This document shows, piece after piece, positions 1 through 10,990 of a DNA stretch of 64,000 bases. The notes below the pieces were generated by a model that saw only the letters and a program-made list of their open reading frames with translations, ran no database searches and was not told the DNA's origin. Position numbers and translations under genes: made by a program. Each line of letters starts with the position of its first letter. Position 1 is the stretch's first letter. Origin of the DNA: Sabethes cyaneus (taxonomy: Eukaryota > Arthropoda > Insecta > Diptera > Culicidae); NCBI RefSeq assembly GCF_943734655.1, contig NC_071353.1, positions 138,793,907 through 138,857,906 of the forward strand. Reading direction: 5' to 3'.

Positions 1-324
1 CCGTTTTGCTGCAAACTTTGCGATGCCGCCTTCAAGCGGAAGGAATTCTACGACATGCACATGCTAGAGCATAAACACGGCAAAATGTTCCAGTGTCCGA
101 TCTGTAATAGGGAATTTTACATGAAGCGACTGCTGCTCGCTCATCTCAAAACTCAGAAACACCGAAACCATCCACTGGCGCAAAACTTGGACTGGTTGTA
201 CGAGAAGGAATTGGACGTTAGGCAGCTGTTGATATCCGATCCCATCACCAGCAACAGCAGTGCGGCAGCTGAGGCGACGGAAATCGCAACCGCAACGTCT
301 AGTGTTGCAGATGCGGGCGTTTGA
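1..324 (+). CDS. C2H2 zinc-finger protein, C-terminal part (5' end outside window)
   Basis: The open frame enters from the left edge and ends with TGA at 322-324. It shows two clear C2H2 fingers. The first starts at the edge with Cys-X2-Cys-X12-His-X3-His (CKLCDAAF...HMLEH). The second is Cys-X2-Cys-X12-His-X5-His (CPICNREF...HLKTQKH). The longer His spacing of the second finger, followed by a short basic stretch, resembles the last finger of an array. About 50 residues follow, rich in Ser, Ala and Thr and without a recognisable domain. Proteins of this kind usually bind DNA in the nucleus as transcription regulators; that role is family knowledge, not seen here. Which member it is cannot be told without the upstream exons. 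The reading frame is clean, with no sign of decay, unlike the transposon remnants downstream. Confidence 0.9.
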   Translation, partial: PFCCKLCDAAFKRKEFYDMHMLEHKHGKMFQCPICNREFYMKRLLLAHLKTQKHRNHPLAQNLDWLYEKELDVRQLLISDPITSNSSAAAEATEIATATSSVADAGV

Positions 325-660
325 AACGCTATTCTCCTTTTTATTGAACACATGTTTGACTCAGTAATCCAGTTGAGGAGCGCGGAATTTTAGGTAAGCA
401 TATAATCTCTACCATTATTATTTTAGGAATACACAGTTATAGAGACTTTAGGGAAAATAATTCCTCTCAAGGAAGCGGATCCTTTTTAATGGACACAAAC
501 AGAAATGTTATTTTGCGTTAGCAATGGTTACCGCATATAGAAATAAACTTCATAAAAAGCAATTTAGCGAATAATTTGGCTCGAGACGTTCTAGTTAAGA
601 TTTACTAAATCCGAATGTTGAAAATTCCGATACTTCACAAACGACGCACTTGAAGCATAT
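325..660 (+). other. 3' untranslated and intergenic stretch of the zinc-finger gene
   Basis: No coding signal is seen. A canonical AATAAA polyadenylation signal lies at 542-547, about 220 bases after the stop codon, and is the likely 3' end of the zinc-finger transcript. Transposon debris starts near 660. Confidence 0.5.
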
Positions 661-2105
661 CGTCGTCGTCAGCAGCATAAGAGTCAGGGTGGCTCGTGCT
701 GTTTCAAGCTGTCGTCTCCATTCAACTCTATTTTAGACCACTCGTCAATTTTCCAGGCCTTCCACAAGTCGCAAATCATTTTTGACTTGGTCGAGCCATC
801 TTGCACGTTGGGCCCTTCTGTTCCTGGCGCCAATGGGGTTGTTGGCGTGTTCGTCCAACAGTCGACTTGTCCGGCCGACCGTACATTATCAGCTTCGTAC
901 GGCGGCATATGTTTCTTCATCGTAGCGTTTTGCGAAGAGCAAAGTAGACCCAAATTCCAGCTTGAATGCCCCGCTAGATCTACTTACTAGTGCTATTGTT
1001 CGTGGTCACCAGCGATCCCAAATAGACGAGCTCATCTACCACTTCTAACCGCCGTCGCCGTCAACGGTTACCACCCGTGGGAAGCGTACGTTTGTCTCCT
1101 TTGATCCTCTTCTTTTCATGTATTTGGTTTTCGACGCATCCAATCCTCCTAGACTCCGCTTTCAATCAGGCGTAGATTATTACCGTTGTCGCAAAGTTCT
1201 TGGTTATGGTCTTAAAGTCACCTCTGAAGCCTTGCAATCTCAAGAGCGATTTTGAATAGCAAGCAGGAGAAGCCGTCACCTTTTCTCAACTCTCGCTGCT
1301 TCTCCAAAGGACTCCAGAGTGTTCCGGAGATGGGCACGAAACACATCACTTGATCCAATGTAGTTTTGACCGTGTTCATGCATTATCTGCCATAACTGGT
1401 CTCGATCGGCTGTATCGTATGCTGCTTTGAAGTCAATAAAGATGTGATGCGTGGGAACGTTGTACAATCAACATTTCTGCAAGATCTGTCGATTGGTAAA
1501 AATTTGGTCCCTAGTTACGTCGTAGAACCTGCCTTATAAATTCCTGCAAAACCTTAAGGTACTATCAATGACAGCCGGCGCAACAGGATCTGGGAAAGTA
1601 CCTTGTAGGCTGCGTTTATCGGCGTTAGACCGCGATAGTTGCAGCAGTTGAGCCGATCACCCTTTTTGTAGATGGGACAAACCACTCCTACCATCCATTC
1701 CTCCGGTAGCTTTTTTTACTCCCAAGTCTTTGAAATAACCCGTTTTAGAGCTGTTACCAGTGTTTGGGCCTTGTTCATAAAGCTTTGCTGGTAGGCAGTT
1801 CTTACCAGCGAGCGGCTTTTGTTGGTCTTCAGCAACCCGATTTCTCGTTTGACTTCTTAAAGATCAGATGCTGGAACGTTACTATCTTCCATAGACGGGA
1901 GGGATGAACTCGTGTGTAGCCCTTACGAGTTTGGTTCCCATTCTCGTAAAGCTTTCGCGTGTCATTAGCTCGGAATAATTGTGCTAATTCTTCACGATCT
2001 CTGTCCGCCTTTTGGCGCTTGTTATTTTTTAAAATTTCCAGCTGTTCCCGCGTACAGATAAGTACGGTCTTTGAAACGCCGCCGTATCGATGGCCAACCA
2101 CACTG
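660..2105 (-). pseudogene. Decayed RTE-like LINE, reverse transcriptase and C-terminal parts
   Basis: Read on the minus strand, pieces of one LINE polyprotein appear in order. A linker with a run like RANDTRKLYENGNQTRKGY lies at about 1900-2080. The palm motif FIDFKAAYDTADRDQLWQIM is at about 1385-1455. A C-terminal piece with APGTEGPNVQDG follows at about 690-950. Stops and frameshifts separate the pieces. The sequence belongs to the same family as the remnant at 24.6-26.5 kb on the + strand, which carries a matching RIDFKAAYD motif. GTC-rich repeats close to 660 may be the remains of the 3' tail. The element is non-functional. The RTE assignment is from memory of related mosquito LINEs and would need a database search. 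Confidence 0.75.
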
Positions 2106-2109
2106 AACT

Positions 2110-3180
2110 GTTGTAGCCCCGGCTAACTGTGGCACAAAAGTTACCGATATAAACGATCTTTCTGTTGCCACTGGCACATTTGCCATTACCGAAAAATTTT
2201 GGCTTTATTTGTTGTAGTTAAACCCACTGATGTACAGTCGATCGTTTCCCGTTGCCTGAACATCGCCGAACCAACTGATGTTGTTCGCTTAGTGGCCAGA
2301 GAAAAAGATGTGTCTTTCAAAATTGGTCTCGATCTTGAAATGCGGACATTGCTTTAGACCCTTCATCGTGCCTTGCCGGTTTGCTGTTCCGCAAGTTTAT
2401 CGATCAGACAAAAAACTCGAGCTCGTGCATGTTTGCTTCCAATGCTTTTCCTTTGGAGGATGTTGCTGCCATGAATTAAATACAATGCGATCTTCTGTGG
2501 TCGGTGGAAACTCTAGGGTTTCGTTACAGCACTGCGTGACACATTACGATTCTGCATCTACTACCATAATGCTTCCAGGGAATTGAGGACAAAACTGGAT
2601 GAAATTTATTTGGCGTGCCGCGACTGTAGTCATGATGCAATCATTCTAACGAAAACTGGACTCAACGGTACTAGAAATTCAGTACAGCTGTTCAACGTTT
2701 TTCGCTGCGATTGTTCCTCTCGCAACAGTGACAAATGCAGCTTTGGAGGCGTACTGCTTGCTGTCGCCCGACAACATCTCTGCGTTGTTCTTACTTCAGT
2801 GTATGCTAGTAGCTTAGAGCAGGTTTGTGTTACTGCGAACATCCGAGGTTTGAAAACTTTACTAGGTGGTGTACATCCCTCCCAACAAAAGCCCAGATCC
2901 CGCTCTGATTGAGACGCATGTTTCGTCTATTCGCGAACTGTGCGAAAAAACCCATTTGCGGCGACTATAATCAACAGCACGACTTGAAACCGGAAAGGCG
3001 ACTTGGTGCGGTGAGTGCAACTTTAGTAGACGGAATGGATTTTCTCAACCTCCTTCTCAACAAGCCAATTTGGAGCGTAAACAACTTGGTAGAGTGCTTG
3101 ATTAGGATTTTTATTCTGCTGAGCACGCGGTCTCTGTTGACACGTGTGTTGCCCCACTGCTTCCCGTTGTTCCCCCACTA
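2110..3180 (+). pseudogene. Decayed LINE: ORF1 end and endonuclease domain
   Basis: On the + strand, broken frames show the end of an ORF1-type protein (VSFKIGLDLE near 2310) and then an apurinic-like endonuclease domain. Recognisable pieces are RCDCSSRNSDKCSFGGVLLA (2715-2765), SLEQVCVTANIRGLKTLL (2810-2865) and a degraded CGDYNQHDL-type motif near 2955. Several frameshifts and stops are present. The same LINE family reappears at 44.9-46.0 kb (minus) and 46.9-47.6 kb (plus). It lacks its reverse transcriptase here because BEL sequence follows directly. I place it loosely among Jockey/CR1-like LINEs. Confidence 0.65.
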
Positions 3181-3189
3181 GGGGTCCTG

Positions 3190-4140
3190 CACAGTAATCG
3201 GATTCGAATAGCCGAAAACCTTACCCATCGTAACTCTACTGCATCTGCGTTGTTTCGGATCATTCCAGTAATGCTGTACGGAAAGCGCGAATCGACCAAT
3301 ACCTTCGCATTCCTGGATGAGGGATCGGTTTTGACGTTGGCGTTGGTAGAGAACAATGTGGCTGCGTCGCTTGGTGTAGGCAGAACTCCACGTCCCTTGT
3401 GGCTGCGATAGACTGGTGATACGTCACGAATAAGAAAAAGTTCGCAGCAGATTACCATGGAAATTGCTGAACCTGGACAGAACCAGTGACATAAATTAGT
3501 CAACACAAAGACTGTTGATAATCTTGAGCTCCCTTGCTATCTAACGGGCATCCTTACCAGCAGGTTAGGGGGACCACGCATGGGCGGGACTTGGGAATGC
3601 TTGGTATACTCAGTCAAAACGGCTATGGGTGACACATATGCCGAAGAGAAACTAAATGATGAGGGACTGCAAACACTGGTCATGGAGGTTGAATATATGC
3701 TAATTTAAGGGCTCTGACGAGTCTGACGAGTCGAGTCGGAAGAGGCAGAAGGGATCACACCAAACCACGTCTTGATGCTGAGCACAAACGGGATGAATCA
3801 ACTTGACATGGAAAGATGTTAGCTCTAGAACAATCCAGTGAACTGATCCGTCGGAAGATACTCGGAACAACTTGGGATCTCATTCAACGCCAATTAGGGG
3901 TATTTTGGCAACGCAGGTTAACCGAATATCTCACTGTAATTTGTTGACAGAGGTCTCCAATCCTACATCCAGAAGGTCGTAGCCGGCGAGCCATTGTGAA
4001 GATCCGAACAAAAACCCTGGTTCGACCGGTGTCACGGCTGGCCTTGCTCGACATAAGAGAGGAAAGTGAAGTTTCGGAGGACTCCGGTCTACACCCAGGA
4101 AAGACTGTCGCAACAGAAATCTACGAACTGGCCACCCGGC
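3190..4140 (+). pseudogene. BEL/Pao remnant: protease joined to integrase C-terminus
   Basis: At about 3230-3490 the + strand frame reads as a BEL/Pao aspartic protease: LFRIIPVMLYGKRE, then NTFAFLDEGS carrying the catalytic Asp, then TGDTSRI, interrupted by one stop. At about 3565-4130 follow pieces of the integrase C-terminal part: GGPRMGGTWECLVYSVK, EGLQTLVMEVEYML, a degraded TPNH motif, and RPVSRLALLDIREE close to the end. The reverse transcriptase, RNase H and integrase core between them are missing, so a large internal deletion has occurred. It is dead, and a different copy from the one in the septin intron, which lacks the protease. Confidence 0.75.
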
Positions 4141-4289
4141 GTTGACACCGTTACTGAAGAGCCGTCTACCGGCATCTTAGTATTCATCATGGGTGGTAAT
4201 ACTTAGAAAGTGAGAAATATCGAATAATAAACGGAACAATGAACGGATATCATCATTGACGGCAGCAGTTTTTCCTTCTTTAACTAGGG

Positions 4290-5010
4290 AGGTATTCAAT
4301 ACACTCTTGTCCTGTCTACAAGTTTGTTCAACAGCCCTCTCCAGTTCAGCTTATCGTTGACGGGTAGCTGTCTTAGCTGGTCTGGTTCGCACTCGCTCAA
4401 CGCCGGCTTTCGTCTCTCTCCGCTCATCGATCATCCTCCTCCTAGTTTCATCCGAAATCAACTCGCTCCACCCGCTGCGCGATGTGCCGAGGGTTTCGTC
4501 ACTTGTGACGAAGGTGCTTTTGATGCTAGTCCATTGTTTTTCGACAGTTCCACAGGTTCCGAGAGAACTCTGCAGTATTAAGTAGTTAAGCACTTCCTTA
4601 AAAGAGCACGTCGCTCACTGGAAAGTGCCACACCACTGTATTCAATTTGAAAAGATTGACGTTTTTATGCCTGTCGGAGAAGAGCCTTAAAAGGAGTTTC
4701 ACTCCAACGGGGTTTCCTTCCGCTGGCGCTGATAACCGCCGAATGTTCAGTCAAATCTTATTCGTTGGTCTCGATTTTAACTCGTTCGACAAGTGGACGC
4801 GGATCTTGCTTGCTATGAGATAGTGGTCCTGTTCGACGTTTGGTCCCTGGAAGGAATGACTGTCCCCGATATCCGAAAAGTGCCGGCCTGGCTGATGAAG
4901 GTGGTCGAACTGAGAGCCGGCCTCTCCATTAAGAAGCTCATAGAACTTCTCCTTTACGTCATCGGGTTTGTCGTTCGTTGATGCGTACACATTGATCAGG
5001 CTGCAGTGAA
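4290..5010 (-). pseudogene. Decayed LINE endonuclease and linker
   Basis: On the minus strand, at 4751-4990, the frame gives VYASTNDKPDDVKEKFYELL, then GRHFSDIGDSHSFQGPN and EQDHYLIASKIRVHLSN. This is the typical end of an RTE-like LINE endonuclease (the kind often mis-annotated as craniofacial development protein 2). The linker follows at 4351-4593 with EKQWTSIKSTF, RRRMIDERRETKAGVERVRT and AKTATRQR. Frameshifts separate the blocks, and the central part of the endonuclease is deleted. It lies in the same orientation as the reverse-transcriptase remnant at 0.66-2.1 kb but its linker is of a different type, so it may come from another element. Confidence 0.75.
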
Positions 5011-6302
5011 AGAATTGGCATTAGTATCCAGGAGGAAGGGGTAGGAGTGGCTGGATAAGAGGCTGAGGACCACTATGGAGTATATTTTACGCACTATTTA
5101 CCAGCTACCGTCCCCAATCTATCGTCCTCAACATCCGACCGTGAAGTTTAATCTAAATGGTTTTCCTGAGGACGAGACGAAAAAACCGCTGTGATATTGC
5201 ACATCGGACGTCTCTAACAATCATTTTGTTTTCTATCTTTTATTGAAATATCTAATTTCTATCAATACTTGCTTTAATGGTTGCCCTACGATTGGTTGGT
5301 TGTGTTCTGCAGTTACCTTCTTGACGACGCCACTCGACTTTTAACTTATATGTACGCAAAGTACGGTAAACGTGGAAACGAAACCCCACCTGAATGTACA
5401 ATGATCAATTAGTTTATATTATTAAGTTGGTAGTTACTACAGCGTACATGTATGTATAAATAAATAGTTCAATCAGACGACGATCGCAGATGCATCGTTT
5501 GAATAAATAAATCCTTGTACAAATCCCACTGCTTGCATGCACGCATGCATACATGCAGATGGGATGCAGAAATAAACACTTTCAAAGCAAACAATTATAA
5601 ATATATTAGCTTCTGATCTCTCTCTCGTTTTTTCACTCATATTTTTCTTTTTCATGTAACAAATATAGTGTGATGTTCAAAAAATAACAATTAAAGTGAT
5701 TTTTTAAAACAACTTCTTACGGTAGAATTGTTTCGGTAAAATAGTAGTTTCAACGAAAGCCTCTCTAACTCATATTTTTTTTCATTCATTGGTGGCGGTT
5801 AGCGGTTCGGTTCACTGTATTGCACAATTGTCTGATTAATTTGGTGGTTCTTTTCTATTGTGTTTAATTGGTTTATGTGTGCTCTTTGGTCTTTTCGGCA
5901 ATGTGTTGCGTTACTTTTACCTACCGTGTGTGTGTATAAATAGCAGTTTTGTTGGCTATTCCGATTTACTCGCTTTATAACCTCCTAGACATCAAATTAC
6001 ACAAGTTACGTTATTTATAGGGATTAGCTGAAATGGGTTTAAACCATTGTTTTTTTTGCGGAGATTGCCTTAACAATGAGATTTTGTTCGGTACTTGTAC
6101 TAAAATGTTGATTGTTCCTAGGAAAATTTTAATGCTGAACGCGTTTTAGCAAGAAAAAAAAAAGATTCTTTAAGGTGTTTATACTAGTTATGGGTGATTA
6201 TGAGGTGTCTTAATGTATAACGTAAATTCCCATCTAAACATTGCGCGTGATTTACTAATGTATTTTATGGGGACTGCCTGCTGCATTCCTGGTTCCTTTC
6301 GT
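5011..6302 (-). other. Septin 3' untranslated region and intergenic sequence
   Basis: No coding signal is seen. On the minus strand, candidate polyadenylation signals after the septin stop codon are ATTAAA (6128-6133) and AATAAA (5239-5244), giving 3' untranslated regions of roughly 170 or 1060 bases. A GCATGC-rich patch lies at 5530-5560. Much of the stretch is AT-rich and may be transcribed as 3' untranslated region. Confidence 0.4.
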
Positions 6303-7733
6303 TCAAACATCAATAACGGTATCGTTCATCTGGGTCGACTTAAGCTTCTCCTGCATCTGTACCAGCATGTCCTGCATTCTTCGAATCTGCAAAAACATAT
6401 TTGGTTAATTTTGAGTCATAATTTATCAATCTGTAGAGTGTAGATTGATTCTAGAGAATCATGGGAAGCCCGCAAGCCCAGTCCTTGTGGTTAAAAACTT
6501 TGCCTTCCGGCAACCTCATTTCAAACGACAACGTTAGATGATACTTTAATCAGGTAAAACAACTTTCGCAAGGAAAGCAGATATCGCCCGGAGTGGGGAC
6601 TCACCTCTTCTTCCTTCTGCTGCAGTAACCGATCCGTTTCGTTAAAAGTGGTAGGAGCCTCATTGCTGGAAGCGATCGATTCCCGCTTCAGCTTGTTGCG
6701 TTCGCGCAGTGCGTGTTGCGAGATTTGCGATATGCACTGCGCTCGGAAGTTCTCATAATGCACGTCGCGGGTCGTGTCCTTCAAGTCCTGCATGTGCGTC
6801 GAAATCAACATCGTGCGAAGCTTAATGAGATCACTGTGCTGTGGATTTTCGGCTGTAAAACATAAAATGCAAATTAAACTACAAAGCCTTAATCAGTCGC
6901 GATCACAGGCTAACACGTACCATCCACCACACCCCAGGGGTACTGACGACCACGGATCTTCTTGCCGGCTACCTCCAGCACCACGTTACTTCCGACCACC
7001 GCAAACGGTATACTAGCTTTCAGCTCCCGATCCTGCTGCTTGAACTCCTCATCCTCGTCGGAATCACAGTCGGGGAATTGGTAGATTTGGATGCCGTTGG
7101 TTTCGATGTCCTCGAGAATGCGGGTTTTCAATCGCTGCACTTCGGTCGTTGTGAGCGTGTCCGCTTTGCCGATCACCACAACAATGTTCACTTTCTTGTG
7201 CAATCGTCGCATCAAATCGATGTCCATCTGCCGGAGGCTGCAAATTCCATTCACGTTTAGTAACCAATAAATCAATTCCAATCAAATGACTCACCCATGA
7301 CCCCACGGTGGTAGAAAGTACAGCATACAATGAACACGATTGTCCTGAATGTTCCGCCGGTTGAGGCCACTTTCGTCAGTGAAGTACTGCCGGAACTGTT
7401 CGTCGATGTACTGCGTGCAGACGCGCCAGCTGTCCTCGCAGTTGATCGAATCGCCGAAGCCGGGCGTATCGACGATCGTCAGTCTTAGCTTGACGCCTTT
7501 CTCCTCGATGTCGAGCGTTTTCTTGTCGATCTTGGTGGTCTTCTCTATCCGCTCCTCGGCCGGAGGCACCGTCCGGTGCTGGTACAGATCGGTCAGGAAG
7601 AGACTGTTGATGAGCGTTGACTTTCCAAGGCCACTTTCGCCGCACACCATTAGGGTGAATTCGAAGCCCCGCTTGACCGACTTCCGGTGCACTTGCTCGG
7701 CAAGGGTAGCAAAACCGATGTAGTCACGTTCGG
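6303..7733 (-). CDS. Sep4: Septin, Sep4 (SEPT4/5-like) group, coding exons 2-5
   Basis: Septins are GTP-binding proteins that assemble into filaments at the cell cortex and cleavage furrow. Exons on the minus strand are 7733-7295, 7237-6921, 6852-6605 and 6386-6303, with introns of 57, 68 and 218 bp, all GT-AG. With the seven-base exon 1 at 15672-15666 they give 1095 bases, or 364 residues plus stop, with every phase consistent. G1 is GESGLGKS (34-41) and G3 is DTPG (91-94). A threonine (about 68) sits where the catalytic switch threonine of active septins lies. IYQFPDCDSDEDEEF and the septin-unique element (THMQDLKDTTRDVHYENFRAQC) follow, then a C-terminal coiled coil ending in RRMQDMLVQMQEKLK. 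The closest match is the Sep4/SEPT4-5 group. G4 reads GKAD instead of the usual AKAD. Length is normal for the family. There are no neighbouring operon-like genes; the host is a eukaryote. Confidence 0.95.
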
Positions 7734-8140
7734 CTGGAAGCAGAGGTGGGACAAAGTTTGGTAAATGAACGAGTGTATTAATGGGGAATTATGTGTTATA
7801 AAATACCGTGGTATCATTTAGCACATAAATGCCGATAATTTATTAATTAAGATTACGTCTAAATCAAGTTTCAAAGAACATTTGAACAAGTTACGTTGCG
7901 AGAACTGTGAAACTATTAGGGAAACCGCAAAGATTAGGCAAACACCGCGATACACTGAAACGTCTGATATGATGTAGACGGAATGCAAATAATCCATAAT
8001 TGACCAGAAAAAATACCACATATTGAATTGTTCATTTTACGCAGGGGAGGATATGGCATCCTGGTAATTATACTATATTAGAGGATTTGTATGGAAAGAG
8101 TAATACATATTATTTGCACGTTGTTTGGGTAGTTGCCGGT

Positions 8141-8424
8141 AGCGTGTTACTGGAACAGAGAAAGCGACAGGAGTTTTGCTGACAGGTTCTCGCGAAAATG
8201 GGTTGGAGCCAGTCGCGCTGGATGGATGGAACATAACACGGAACATCACACCTTGGACCGTTTACAGCGAGATTTACAGTAAAGTACAGAAGGACGCAGA
8301 ATGGCGAAAGCGCATGAATCTTGAACTGCATACAGTGCACAATGGGGATTTTCATGCAAAATTATCTCAATATCTCCAAATGCTGGATTTACCCTACTTT
8401 TCTAGGAGTACAGAGATGTATTGA
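8141..8424 (+). pseudogene. Unrecognised coding-like remnant
   Basis: The + strand frame stays open from after a TAG at 8140 to TGA at 8422-8424 with no natural ATG start. It has a protein-like composition (GLEPVALDGWNITRN, then WTVYSEIYSKVQKD and EWRKRMNLEL). I do not recognise the family. It lies in the septin intron, upstream of the BEL gag remnant and in the same orientation, so it may be a fragment of another mobile element or an exon-like relic. It could also be chance. Confidence 0.3.
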
Positions 8425-8779
8425 TCTGTCACTCTGGAACCCGCTGGGATAAAAAGCTCTTTTTTCGCCACAAGAAAGCTAACTTTATTTGGATTCCGAT
8501 GACAGGGCATTTGATTGCGACAAAATAAGCCATTTTACCTCATATTTCTCATTTAACATCATAAAATTACGATGGTATGGTAAAATTTCGAAAGCCCTAG
8601 ATACTCTTTTATATTTGCTACGCGTTGCACTAAGTCGTACAATTTGAGGCAGAAAAGGAGCTCTTCTTAGGCTTCAACGTGCTAAATGTTTTCAGGATGG
8701 AGATCTCAATGGACACCTACGAATGCTCCGAGATTCTCAGCTGAACACTCTGGTCATCATGAATGAAGACTGGATACAA

Positions 8780-10990
8780 ACTTTAAACTTCGATATGTAT
8801 ACCCTTCAAATTAATCGAAAGCGCTGGAAAAAAGACAGTCGCAAATCTCGTCCGAGATTCAAGAGTCAAGGAGAATCGAGCTACAATTGCAGAAACTCGA
8901 GAAGGAGACAAAATGCAGTATTTGGAGCAGAAGTATATTTTGCTACAGATATTAGAGAGCGAGACTTCATCCCACACTCTTAAATGAATTTACCCGTAAA
9001 TCGGTTGGATTTAGCTAAAACTTGGTTGAAACTACTCAAAATGCCCAAAATGAGAATAATTCAATTATCGGTAGCAAGTAACTGAAATTGGTTGAATTTT
9101 TAACCAAAATTTTAGTTTGTACACTGTAAGGGTATTTTGAGTAGTTTCAACCAAGTTTTAGCTATATCCGACCTATTTACAGGTAGAATCATTTAAGAGT
9201 GCAGGTCAGCCATTATAACAAGGAGAAGTGTAGTGACGATTCCGGCCTCGCCGATGCAAACCCGGAAGACGAACGAGTACCGAACATCTCACAGGAACTC
9301 TAGACAACCAGATTTCCACCCCAAGCGCCACATGTAAGAGCTGCAACGATGTTGAGATGGTCCAACAAATCAGCGGTCGGTCGATTGTCGATCGGCGACA
9401 TCCGCCCGTGGTCGACAATCGTCTGTAGGTAACCTTCGCTGAGGGAGACTTCATCCCTGGAAAAGGATCTAATCCAGTCCCTCAACTACGGCATAGGAAA
9501 ACACCCCACCGGCGGCGGTTGGGATCGAAGCAGAAAACACTGTCTTCCTATTGAACCGAAGCCGGTTGACCGTCACACCGGCCGTTTCAAAGCATATACT
9601 GGACTTTGGAGGAAGCCCAGAAGACTGGCCGCTCGTTTTTTTTTGATTTTAAGCTCGTCCACACAGCTGTGTGCATTCTCGAACGAAGAGAACATGCTCA
9701 GTTTGTGGAAATGCCTCGAAGGCAAGGCGCTTGCTCCATCCATCGAACGTGCACGGAGAGTAATGGCCACTCCCTGATGATTATACAAGCAATTGCTAGG
9801 AAGATCCGTTCTCTGCCCTCTGATAGCAGCGAAACGCTGGACACTGTGAATTTGCCCTCAACGTGGAAAGTCTAGTTGCGGCAGTCGAAGCCTGTGAGGG
9901 CGCAAATTTCATGTACGACGCATCCCTGAGGTACGCGTTGGTGGAAAGGTAGCAGGCGGCGTTGAAGCTGGACTGGGCTAAAAGCTCCCGCAGCAATTGT
10001 AATCCAAACCACCTGGACCTCGAGTTCGTGGCTACGCTTCGTTGCTGTGGACAGTGTTGCGAAGCCCGCACTCATGTGGTCTAATGGCCTTATTGATTTA
10101 TTCTCACATACGCGTACTCACTCTAACGACTACTCCGAAACATCCTTTTAAAACTCGCGCTCTCATTTCTTCATGCAGTGCAACGAATTGTTGCGAGTGT
10201 GTGTTTAGCTAACAGTTACAGTCGTCGCTTGTCGTTGCAGCCCGATCTGCTGATACCGATTACTCACGACGGCTTGGACTCCCACCCGTAAGTAGAATCG
10301 AGGGCGAAGATCAAGAAGAAGAAAAAGTAATGCAGAATTTGTATCCCAGTGCGCCACCAGCCTCACGGACAACTGATTCAGCACGAGTTTTTTGACTCGG
10401 GAATAAGCTAAGCAAGAAAACGATTTGACGATATGCGTTCGCGAGCGTGTGGGTAGCAGAATGTCTGCACACAGCACCGACGGCTGTTTCTTTTACGTCT
10501 GCGTGCGCGGCGTAAGCGTTGAGTGCTATGTTTTGCATACTCTTTCGCGTGTGAGTAGGCGTGGTTGACTTCTCGCTTGATTCGCAAGATTGACTGAGGA
10601 TGCCAGAGCCGGCAGTGATCACCACCCCAAGGTTTTGAACAAAGATGGTTACTTGAATCTTTACTCCGTAGCGGACTACCAGTCGCCGAGAAAACCGTCG
10701 GTAGCTGCAGAGTGTAGTAAGCCTACTTTTAAGAAGCCTGCCAGGAGATGCGTGGGCTGCAAAGGAAATTGTTCCACCTTAGCGCAGCATAAGCGGTTTA
10801 AAGAGCTCAGATATGACTCGTTTAAGATGTGTCGAAAGTTTTTAGTACTGGTCCGGGAGCAGCGCCTCCACCAAATCGCGGGGATCAAGCTACCAATAGC
10901 AGCTGTAAGGTACACCAATGGTAATCTGAAATCCTGTTCGGGATCGTGCCAGTTGTTCTGCATAGGCGGTGCAAATATACGCCTTTGCTG
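8780..10990 (+). pseudogene. BEL/Pao gag remnant
   Basis: The pieces are in broken frames. A coiled coil (RRIELQLQKLEKE, then LEQKYILLQILESETSSH) is cut by the MITE at 8975. TCKSCNDVEMVQ follows near 9330-9365. The gag body includes VESLVAAVEACEGANF and ASLRYALVERL (9860-9955). The knuckle region has CVGCKGNCSTLAQHKRF and VREQRL (10750-10865). Intact BEL gag proteins bind RNA through this Cys-rich part; here frameshifts make it non-functional. The stretch 10080-10590 between the body and the knuckle shows little recognisable protein. Confidence 0.65.
8975..9201. mobile_element. MITE with about 72-bp terminal inverted repeats
   Basis: The left arm (8975-9046) begins CACTCTTAAATGA and the right arm (about 9131-9201) is its near-perfect reverse complement. 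Both share TAGCTAAAACTTGGTTG and GAAACTACTC. The 227-bp unit has no coding capacity. It sits inside the BEL gag coiled-coil remnant, and the dinucleotide CA flanks it on both sides, possibly the target duplication. It must be younger than the BEL insertion it interrupts. Confidence 0.85.

Noticed and set aside
7349..7723. A 124-codon + strand frame opposite septin exon 2
   Set aside because: It is the antisense shadow of the conserved septin GTPase exon; the septin frame has all family motifs and splice sites.
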